Below are positions 15,001-27,000 of a stretch of 64,000 nt of DNA, piece after piece; positions within the stretch are counted from its first letter, which is position 1, and every line of letters starts with the position of its first letter. A program made the position numbers and the translations under genes. The notes beneath the pieces are model-generated. The model did not search any database and was not told the origin of the DNA. It saw only the letters and a list, made by a program, of their open reading frames with translations. This DNA comes from Liolophura sinensis (lineage: Eukaryota > Mollusca > Polyplacophora > Chitonida > Chitonidae). The stretch covers positions 21,621,608-21,685,607 of the forward strand of contig NC_088300.1 in assembly GCF_032854445.1 (NCBI RefSeq), in the 5' to 3' direction.

Positions 15001-18000
15001 TTAACAGAGAGCCTTAACTCTGTCATCATTTTTATGTAAAATCTGCATAAAATTTAGCAAACAAAATTGAACACATATTGGCCAGAAAACTCCAGACTGA
15101 TTTAACTTGAAAACTTTAAATAAACAAAGCATATTTTCAACAATCAAAGAAAAAAAAATGTTCCAAGAAAATTTAGGCAAGTGACACACAGCACACTCAA
15201 CTTCTTCACAAATAAAATAATTAATTAATTACTCAGTTTCGTATCAAAACTCTTCACAGAAGTGAAAACGAGAATCATAACTGAACCATGTTGTTAGCCT
15301 GATACTTGGCCATTTCCTAAGGTAGCCTTTAATGCACACATATTTACTTCACTTTTATTTGTCAATAAACATTCTTGAGTTAAGTGCAAAACACCAATGA
15401 TGTTAGTAAATATATAAAATAGTATATATGTTTTCCTTCTGCATGACAAGTACTCCAGAAGCTGGCAAATTGCCATCTACTAAAATGTTTGAGAGTATGC
15501 ATATACAAAGCTGTAATAAACTGAGTTGCAGCATCTACAAGTCTGAAGATCCATGGAAGACAAGTGGTGTACACATGTCACTGTAGCTACATGTATAAGG
15601 TGACCAGCTGGTATTTACACTAAATGAAAGGCTGTAAGCAACTGGTTTATAAGGATAAGGCATGCATGCATACATGGCTATATCAAAGCTTTCTTAGTAC
15701 ATATTATACAAGCAAAATATCACCCTCATATACATATCACTACTTAACATAAATTGATAATAAAACTTAACTCATGTCATATTCCTTGTTATCTGGGTTA
15801 ATGTATTAGGCCACGAAAAGGAAACAAATGACATAAAATGTATTAACAGACATTATTTAAATAATTACTCATTCACACTTTTAACACAAATGACACGTCG
15901 AACATGATTAACTGCATAATCTCATGTTATTAAACTGCATCCAAAAATAAAATAACTTGCATCACTGTAAAATAAAATGCAACCATGAATATGCAATGTG
16001 CTAAAAATAATGTATTTACCGTGATCCCTTTCGTCTGCAGACAACAAAGCAGGAAATCATGCATATATTACAAACTGAAGAAGTCATGAAGCACAAATGG
16101 CCTTAATAGCTTAAATGTAAAAGTAACCCTCTGTGTAATCAGCAGTGTTTTATCTTGATATCTGTTTACCCTGTATATATTGCTTTCTTCAGTTGCAAAT
16201 GTATTTCATTGAATTGTTTTCTTGCAATACTTTGACTCCACGATGCAATACACAACAACCTATAATAATCTTGTTTGTTCAAGGAAACACCACGGAAACA
16301 TCGGAAAACACCAGAAGACTAGACTATTACAGATTTCCTTTTTGACAGGATACCTTAGGTTACTGCTTACTGAGTCTTTCTTGACTACATGTATGGGCCA
16401 AATCCCAAGGGGAAATCGCTCTGTTGTAAACATTGTAACCCCACTGTATTGTGTAGCACACTAGTTTGTGTAAAACTTGGCACTGGATTTCAGCCATGTT
16501 TAAATGAAGCCGTTTACCTTCGGACCCAGGGACGTGGCCTGGTGATAAGAATCTGGTTATCCTCTGTCTCAGTGATCTCCACCACAGATGCGGTGCTGGG
16601 TGGCACTGTGTCCTCATCACACCCAAACCTGCAACTGACAAGGGCATGCCAAGGTCAGGCACGCAACACAGTACAGGTGCTAAAACCTTAACATCGTTGT
16701 ATGAATTAACAGAACAGACAGATCTGTGTATTAAAATATCTCCCTTTTATAAAGCAAGACAACTGCAGCCATTTCATGAACAAAACACTTTCATTTGGTG
16801 TATTTATAATTTGGCATTCAATCTATATGTTATAAATGTTGAGATGTACTTAAACAGAGTGCAAATATACATGTATGTAAGTGCTTATGCTGACACTGTG
16901 GTACTTTGAATTTGAAAGAAAAACATAAAAACATAAAATATACATAATACATACTATACATAAAAAACAAAAAAATAAAAGAGCAATTTCAGAGCAGGAA
17001 TTTCACAGTCAACATCATTCTGAAAAAATCCTGTAACACTAGGACTCATCAGAGTGACATGACCCCCAGTTAAAAATCAACAGACTATTAGAATTTTTCC
17101 AGCCCCTGCTGCTTGGTCACTGAATATCTATAGCTTGACTTACTCTAGGAATGTCTTGAGATCTTCTTTAAGAAACCTGAGCCAGGCTTTCTCCAGATGA
17201 TCCACAACAACAGCCTTAGCAGAGTGAAACACCGAGGCCTCAATAAAGTCCTTGGCCTCAGTTAGCTTCTTAGCTAGGCAGTCACATTCCATACTGGACA
17301 AACCTGTGGGTAGATCAATGATACACAATGACATTTAACAACGAACAGCTTTGTATTAGGTATGTGAGACGTACTCAGCATGATCTAAAATTCCCACCTC
17401 AATGGACAATCAGTAGGAAAAGCATTATATCCTTTCATGTCATGTTGTTGTGTCATTCCTTTTTAATCTCAGCTTGGAAAGGGCGTGTTAAATAAACTGA
17501 AAATGAACGTTTCCGAAGACAAACTGATGTAGGGTTGCAAAAAACAACAGTTGCAAAATTTGGGTCAAATATAAATTAAATTTAAAGTTTAAATTGAATG
17601 TAAACCTAGTAGCACATATTTTGACAATAAAATATGCAGTCAATGTTCATTCTATTTTAACAGAAACTTTGCAAGTTTTTGATACACTGACCTATATTAG
17701 TATCGCTGTCTTCTGTCATGTACTTCCTGAAAATAGTCCAGGCATAGTTAAGACGTAGTAATCTGTCTGCAGAGCGGTCCTCAGCAGCACCATAGTCTGT
17801 CACATCTTGCCAAAATAATAACATGGACAAATTCAGGGTATTACCTTGTCTGAAATAGAAAACAGAAAAACTGTCACTAATAAACCAGGAATTTCACTTC
17901 AGTAAATGATGACATGATAACACACTGGCCATCACTCATATGGGCCAGTTTGTCATCAAAACCTCATAAGAATAATAAAGATGAAAGTCATCCACAAATT

Positions 18001-21000
18001 GAGAGACTGAAGGCTACTTGTAGTTCTATAGTACACAGTATTAAATGATCACCCATGGTACAATATATTAAAAAACAACCACACAAAATAATGAACATAC
18101 CGACGGAAGAAAATAATGTATACCAGACTGTGGATAATAATGTATACCCGACAGTACAAAATAATGTATACCCAACTGTACAAAATAATGTATACCTGAC
18201 TGTGGACAATAATGTATCCCCGACTGTACAAAATAATGTATACCACAACTGTACAAAATAATGTATGCCCATGTGAAAAAAAAAATGACTGTACACCTGT
18301 ACAAAATAATGTATACCCGACTGTACAAAATAATGTATTCCCAAGTTTAAAAATAATGTATACCCGACAGTACAAAATAATGTATACCCAACTGTACAAA
18401 ATAATGTATACCTGACTGTGCACAATAATGTATACCCGATGGTACAAAATAATGTATACTCCACTGCACAAAATAATGTATGCCCATGTGTACAAATAAT
18501 GTATGCCTGACTGTACAAAATAATGTATACCCGACTGTACAAAATAATGTATGTCCGAGTGTAAAAATAATGTATGCCCGACTGTACAAAATAATGTATG
18601 CCCATGTGTAAAAATAATGTACGCCTGACTGTACAAAATGATGTATGCCCATGTGTAAAAATAATGTACGCCTGACTGTACAAAATGATGTATGCCCATG
18701 TGTAAAAATAATGTACGCCTGACTGTACAAAATGATGTATGCCCAACTGTACAAAATAATATACATGTATACTCGACTGTGAAAAATAATGCATACCCAC
18801 TGTACGTAATAACCATGTGTGGTAAAGAAGTGGGCAGAAGATCATGTGAACATGATTCTTGACTGAGAATAGTGTACCTGAGGCGCTAATGAGTTAGGAC
18901 TGATGTATTGTGTATGTCACAGACCTGGTGAGGAATCTATGGAAGGGTCCACCAGCTGACTTGTCTGCAGTCAGCGCCAAGATTAACCCATCTCGTAAAG
19001 GTCTGCAGAAAAACAGAGAATACATGCTAGACAGTCCATCAGGATTTGCATCAGAAATATTTACACATGCCTGCATCTCTCTATAAGTATTATACTGAAA
19101 CTTGTCCTTGGTTTATACTGTTTAATACTTACGGTCACAGAGGAGAGTAGCGTCTGCAGGCTGTGTTTTAACCCAGTTAAATTATTATTAAATATAAATC
19201 AGTATACTATCATGTCCAAATCTTAAGGGAAAAGAAATAAGGAAAACTAAAAGTATATGTATTTTATCAGCACTTTCCGCTTTAGCCAGATGTATATTAC
19301 TGACACACAATTATTGCAGTTTTGCAGTTTATTGCAGTTCAACTGGACGGAGTTGGTTGTTTTTTTACCTATAATGTACTGTCCATTATCTGGACTAGTA
19401 ACTGGCTAAGTGCGCTGGTTTACTAATGGCATTTCAGTTTTCACAAAGCAAAAAGTTATGCTACATCACGTGCTTACATGGACTGAGTAAGTTGTCTCGC
19501 CAAGCTGTAGCTTACCTGGATTGCGCCTGTTGCCCCTCCTGTAGTGTACATGTATGTGCATTGTCTATTTTGCCTTGCTTTTAGCTTACCTGGATTTCAC
19601 CTGGATTATGTAAAGTTGTCACACTTTTTGTGTACATGTAACTTACCTGTTGCCTCAGATGCAGCTTACCTGGGTTGTGTATGCTGCCTTATCTGTGGTT
19701 TAACTGGTTCTCATACCTGCTGTGCCCCTGTAGCTTACCCAGATTGTGTATGCTGCTTTATTTGTAGCTTACCCAGATTGTGTATGCTGCTTTATTTGTA
19801 GCTTACCCAGATTGTGTACACAGCTTTATTTGTAGCTTACACAGATTGTGTATGCTGCTTTATTTGTAGCTTAACTAGACTTTGTATGTTGTCACATCTG
19901 TAGTTTACCTGGATTGTGTATGTTATCTAGTATGCAGCTTACCTGGATTGTGTATCTTGTCTCACCTGTAGCTTACCTGGATTGTGTATGTCATCTTGTC
20001 TGTAACTTGTCTTGATTGTGTATGTTATCTCCTGGATTGTGTATGTTATCTCGCCTTAGGGTTCCGGAATTAAGTATGTTACATGTATATGTTACATGCT
20101 TACCTGGATTATGTATGTTATCTCGCCTGAAGCTTCTCTGGATTATATATGTTATCTTGCCTGAAACTTACCTGGATTGTGTATGTTATCTCGTCTGTAG
20201 CTTGCCTGGATTGTGTATGTTATCTTGCCTGAAGCTTACCTGGATTGTGTATGTTGTCTCGCCTGAAGATTACCTAGACTGTGTATGTTATCTCGCATTA
20301 GGGTACGGAAAAAAAGGGGCCTCCTTGGCTCAGTCGGTTAGCGTGCTAGCGCAACATAATGACCCAAGAGTCTCTCACCAATGCAGTCGCTTTGAGTTCA
20401 AGTCCAACTCATGCTGGCTTCCTCTCAGGCCATACGTGGGAAGGTCTGTCAGCAACCTGGGGATGATCGTGGGTTTCCCCCAGGCTCTGCCCGGTTTCCT
20501 CCCTCCATAATGTTGGCTGTGTTGTATAAGTGAAATATTCTTGAGTACCGCGTAAAACACCAATCATATGTTATCTTGCCTGTAGCTTAAATGGATTGTG
20601 TATGTTATCTCACCTATAGCTTCCGTAGTTTGCGCATGTTGTCTTGTCTGTGGCTTACCTGGATTGTGTATGTTATCTTGTCTGTAGGCTACCTGAATTG
20701 TGCTGTCTCACCTGTAGCTTACCTGGATTATGTATGTTACCTCGTCTGTAGCTTACCTAGATTGTGTATGTTGTCTTGCCTGTAGCTTGCTCTTGGCTGA
20801 CTTGACCCTGTCATGGAACTGAGAGCCTCCTTTACTGACCACCTCCCAGCTGTTGAGTTTTGTGAGGGCCTTCAGTACATCGGCTTGGACAGGCAATGAG
20901 TTAACGAGTGAGATGGATGGGAAGATGGACATCGTGGATGTCTGACGACCAAACACTGCTGGCTGTCTGACACTGCTATGTCGGTCAGACCAAGAACTGG

Positions 21001-24000
21001 GTAACAAAATGAATCGCAGCTAAACATTACTACTTATTTCCACAGAGTGGAAAACTGTCCAGCCACAACTGGCAAAATAAATCATGAACTCATACAAACT
21101 GTATACATACTATATAAACCATGTTCACGGCTATTTCACTGTCAATTATATGGATATTTTTAACTTTGTAAATGAACAAACTGATGAAAGACATGCCTTT
21201 TTCCGTTTCATCATATCATGCAAAAAAGTTCACATCAAACCACTATATAAGTAAAATATTCTTGCGTGCGGTGTAAAACACCATTCAGATAAATAAATAA
21301 ATCAAATTAAGTTACAGTGTCCTTTGGTATACATGTCAACATGCACATTTTAAGGTAGAAAGTTATAACAAGACATTGTCGTCCCTTTGGAACATGTTGT
21401 CAGCAAGGTCAATCTGTCAGTTTTAACACTGGGTGGAATATAAAATATAGAAAATTAATTAAAACATGATTTGAGTAATTTTTTGAATTATATTCTTGGG
21501 TAGGGTTTAGTATCAAATACTTCACAAATAATATAATTTACGCCTACATTAATCACACATATACACGAAAAATGTAGGAGAGTACAAGTAGCCCTAAAGC
21601 TGTGATATCAATGGGATGTCACTCTATTGCCACAGACATAACTCAAAACTGTGTACGTATAAACTGAGTTAGATTTACCTGATGTCAGTGTTCTTCCTCT
21701 CGAGGTGTATCAGAAATCTGAGCACCCAATATGCCCTCAGGCGTCTCAGCACATCATACTGGGTGTGGATAAATACGGTATGACTCAGGCCCACATTACT
21801 GGCTGCCTTCAGCAGGTGATCCTTAGCCTCCTTTGTTAAGCTCATTTTGTATTTGTCCTGGATATCTCTAAAAGTGTAACCAGAGTAGATGATATAGGTT
21901 ATACTACATGCACTTTCTACAGACTTTGGATAATAACAAGAAAATATCTGCAGCATTCAGTAAGATGTTGAAAGGCAGGATGTTGAATTGTAGGATGTCG
22001 AACGACAGGGTGTCAAAAGGCGGGATGTCGAAACATAGCATGTCAAAAATTTAAGACACCAAACATCTGAAAGACCGACAGCCAGAGAGACAGACTTACA
22101 GAGCTGCTTGTCCCAGATAATGTATTGAATCTGTGACACACAACATATAGAAATTTTGCAATATTAAGAAATAAAAGACAAATACCCTCATAAAACATCA
22201 ATCTTCTACAACAAAGATATATCCCTGGAACAGTGTGCAGTCACATGCATAGCATATCAATCAAGAAACTCTCAAGGGTGGGCCAATGGTCTTTAACATA
22301 AATGTAATAACATATCTGTAGATATAAAATGTACAATGAATAACTGATTTTTTTAAACTTTCATGTAATGCTCTCTGTGACTGCCTATGACTAAACTGAC
22401 AGTCACATCAGGACACTGTAGAGGTATGTGTTAGCCAGCTGCCTAATATTGCAGTCTGGGTCTAGATCATTTCATTAGAACATGACGTCCCGTTGACTTG
22501 ATTTGAGTTTTAAGCACAGCTTTTATATTTTTAGAACAGATATTAGCAATGCTGTAAGCTGAAAATTACATTCTTCAGAAAAGTGACAAAAAAAGGAAAT
22601 GTTGTTCAACAGATGGACTAACAATGTGAGAAAAAAGGAACAGAGTATTTCTGCTATAATTATGTGCTGGCTTGGAAGATGTTCCAGATGTCCCAAAAAT
22701 TAGGAGAATTAAAGTATACTGCATTTATCTCACCAGAAGACTTGCCCCCATGCAAGGTTCACACTGCCCTCACCTGAACAGCCTGTTCCTGGTCTCCACA
22801 TTGGCCATCTCATCAAAGTCCTCCATCGTGTCCTTGAAGTCTTCACAATCCAGCCAGAAGTTGAGCAGATGAATCCCGGCTGTGTCAGACAGAAACTCCT
22901 TCAGATCTTCCATTCCTTCATACTGAAAACAGAAACATACATGTATAAGTGTGCTACATTGCAGTCATTTCTTTGGATTTGTGATACAACAAAGAGGAAA
23001 GGCTACCACTGGAACTATGTACTATGACCACTATACTATGTCTTTTGTTTGTTTAATCATTTTGTTACCACATGTGACCACAACTTTATATGAAATTTGT
23101 CCTCCTTTGTAGCTTGACTACGACAAAACTAAATGTCATCCTTTGTACATCAGAATGCAAAGTGACACCACATTAAAGTGTATCTACATGGTGTTTGCAC
23201 TGCATGAATATGGTTAGTTCATAGATGCCAACATTATAACAATCTGTATTGCTAAACTGCAACAATCATCACGTTAACCAGTCTAATTTACTACAGGTCT
23301 GCGTCAAGAGGATCAGGGGAGATAATTTCAAGGAACAAAGGGGAGATAACTTGTTATCTTGTTACTGAACAAATACACCTAAATCTCACATGACCATCCC
23401 CTACCGACTATATGAATTCATTACAGCAACTAAACTTTATGTCAAGATTAGGAGTATTTCAGCTGACCTTGACCTCTGTACTCACAGTGCCTAGAACTTG
23501 TTCTTTCATCTGCTGGAATGACATCTTGAGCCTGCCTTCTAGATTCTTCATGTCTGTCTCTGTCTGTTCCTCACTGATACCCTCATCCTGGAACAGCACA
23601 TAATGCTGGCCTGTTGGTTCAGGCTCCTCTAGGCCAAACAGCACGTCAAAGTCGCTGTACGATGGGAACTTCAAGTATTCACGGTAGTTTGTGGGAGCCG
23701 ACACCGCCCGACTGAAACACAGCAATACAGGAAAATAATTTATTTATTTATTTGTATATTTGCTTGTTATTTACTGCCACACTCAAGAATTTTGGGTATG
23801 AAGGTAACCAGTTGCCATATTTATTTATTTATTTGATTTGTGTTTTACACCATACGCTGAATATTTCAATTATACCACGGCGGTCAGCATTATGGTGGGA
23901 GGAAACTGGGCAGAGGGTAAACCCATGACCATCCCCAGGTTGCTGGCAGACCTACCCACGTATGGCTGGAGAGTAAGCCAGTATGAGCTGGACTTGAACT

Positions 24001-27000
24001 CACAGCGACTGCATTGGTAAGAGGCTCCTGAGTCTTGTTCACCAATTAAAGGCATTACCTCAAGTCTCTGTAGAATGGATTGTGTCTGTAACAGGTCTGA
24101 GGCGTCTTGGAGCGTTTCTGCTCTATGTCATCATCTGGGGCTTCTGTAATGACAGAAGAAACAACAACATGTATGATAATGAATACGTGAACGATGTATT
24201 TATGTGTTTATGATGATGAGACATTACATGATGACTCTTACTTGCTGTTGATCAGGCACTTTCACCCCAGACACTTTAGTTTCCTTCCCTAAAATCTGAC
24301 TGCAGTCATGTATGTGAAAAATTACTGGGCACTGTGTTAAACGGCAACTGAATACATATATTACATATTTGTTATCTCTATTTTTATATCAATGCTGTTT
24401 TATACCATACCTGTACTCAAGAATATTTATGTGCTGGCTGCCTGATTTATGGGTGGAAGAAATCATCCCCCAAACCTCACATGGTCACTGACATGCCCTT
24501 CATAAAAAGCCATGGGAACCAACCATACCCAGAGTCAAAAGCAAGACCTTGTTAGTTTAAAGTGGCCAGTGGTCTTCGGAGAAGAACCTGTTAGAGAACT
24601 CAACCAGCATGTTCCTTGCATGTTCATCCGTTGTGAGCAACAAGGTTTACCTTACAATGTCCCAGCTATCCCACAACTACCCTATACACATGAATGTTAC
24701 CTTCCTCACACAAAAGGCCTGAATCACAAGCCTCAGTTCACAAGGTCCAATTTGTCTTATGGATTTGTCAATGATAACAAGAACAAGCTCTATTTATTAT
24801 CCTCTGACTGTACGGACAGACGAAAACTGAGTTGTGCATATCTAATATTCAGTACAGCCTATGACAGATCTCACTGTGTGACTACACATTCTTTCTGTGC
24901 ATTAGGCCAGGCTAATTAAATTTTTGTTTCATGGGCTGAATGAATCTTTTTTCAATCTTGGAAGAGGGTGTAAAAATAACACTAGAAAAATCATGTAAGA
25001 GACATGTACTGTCCCAGCAATTCTTCCTGTTTAACATGTAAATTTATTTATATGATTCAAAAGCCTTGCAAAACAGGAAAATGCAAAACAATCAGACAAA
25101 ATAAAAAGGTGAATTAACAATTTGAATTTTTTTTCCTGTTTTGGACTTTTTAGTGTTGACTCGCACGTAAAACACAAAACAAAATTGGTGTTGCCTTACA
25201 TGATTTATGTATAATTTTTTACATGAACTTACCACTTTGATAAAAGGAGACGACAGCTTCTTCACGCTTCCCCAATGACTGTTGTTCTTCAGCTGTTACA
25301 GGCAGACTGAAAGGAATGAAACCACAGCAACACATATGAGAATTTCAACAGTTTTATGAAAGCCAAGCTAATCCCATAACAATAAAGTTTAAATTTATTT
25401 CTACCACCTCAGCTGCTTTCCCTTGTTTCTGTGATACAATGTCAGAATGAGGTCCCTTTATGACACATTTACCAAGATGTATGGGGATTTTGCTATGAAC
25501 CTAGACAGATACACACTGGCAAACACATACTAGAAATGAATTTAAGAAAAAAAAAACAAGCATAGATATTTTTATGCTTTATAAAATTTTCTAACACTTG
25601 AAAACATAATATAGAGGATTTCTCTACTTGTTTAAATATATCATTTTAAATATTCTGAACCATGGAAAATTTCAAAAAATTTCAAATTTACAGAACGTGA
25701 CATTAAAGCAACATCATGCCCCAAAGGATGTGACTGTGCTGCTGTTGGGCCACAATAATTTAAAAACTTCACATCATCAAAATGAGATGACTAAGTATTC
25801 AATTCAGCCACAACAAATTTGTTCCGCATAAATTCTTACAGATGATATCTAAACGGAACACAAACCTATTTTCGCAGGACATTTTCTGTCCATCTCCCAT
25901 GGGAGGGTTAACAGCCATCTCAGTTATTCCCCTTTGCGACTGTGACGATAACTTTATAGGTGGAACTTTTCATACAAAGAGAAGGATACAAAACCAACTT
26001 GTTATATAACATAAAAATATCATAACTTATATGACATGTTACCTATATACAAGTATCTCAATTCAAGTCATCTTCCGTCACTTCAGATAGCAGTTACAAA
26101 CCAATATATGAATATTCTAACACCATTTTTTTTATATTTATCTGTATTTTTACATATTTATTTGATTTTTGTTAAATGCTATACTTCACTTTGCAAAAAC
26201 AGTAAATGTAGCTAGGGAACTGGCATGTTGAGGCTGCCAGTGTAAATCAATGAACTTTGGTAATTAATTGACAAATTTCCCATGTATGATGAACATGCAT
26301 GGATTAGTGGATGTGACTTTAATCAGCGCATTATTTTATCTGGACACCATTTCCAAAGTTTTTATACTCTCAAATCAGCAACACTTCACTCCATGTCCTG
26401 AAGTCTGCAGACACCTGTGTTCCCTATTTTTTTGTATGTCGATGTATCACAAACACAATCTCAAGCTGTTATTTCCTAGGCCATGTGAGCCCGTGAAGAT
26501 GCTCTCACCAAACGGGTATAATGACAGCCTTGACACATTTGACAAGGGCAGGTAACTGCATCAGGTTTTTAAATGGAGTGTGCTCTGAAACTGGCTTGGG
26601 GTCATCCTTGGCCAAACAAAATTTTGCCAAACCTAACGTAAGAGCAATGTCGGACTAGTCATGTGATGTCTGCATGCTTTCAAGCCATTAGCATGTTGGA
26701 ATCAACATTCTCAATGTATTATACAATATCCTGTAGAGTACAGTATACATATATGTACAGGCAGAAATAGCTTGTACCTGTCTTGTTGAAGTGCGCATGT
26801 GCAGGCAAACTGAGCGCCCGGCTACTGGGACGTTCCAGAGGGTGGAATGCTGAGTGAGGGAATTCTGACCACGTGAATTCTGATCCATGCTCAGCCACCT
26901 CATTAGCACTGTTGCCTGCACTGTTACTCAAACTGGACACATAGCTTTCTGTCTGACGGCTGTACCCCCGCACCGTTTGGCTCGACCCCCGATGACTCGC

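Noticed and set aside
17988-18845. Minus-strand ORFs up to 285 residues in two overlapping frames
   Set aside because: Translation of the 24-bp array in an RGS22 intron, open in several frames at once.
20776-20784. GC-AG donor CTACAG|GCAAGA for RGS22 exon 12
   Set aside because: Good GC-donor consensus but phase 0, whereas exon 13 requires two overhanging bases. It may be a fossil of the original exon end.
24512-24919. Plus-strand ORF of 135 residues
   Set aside because: No family resemblance, no splice signals, antisense within an RGS22 intron, and part of its sequence looks like a decayed dispersed repeat.
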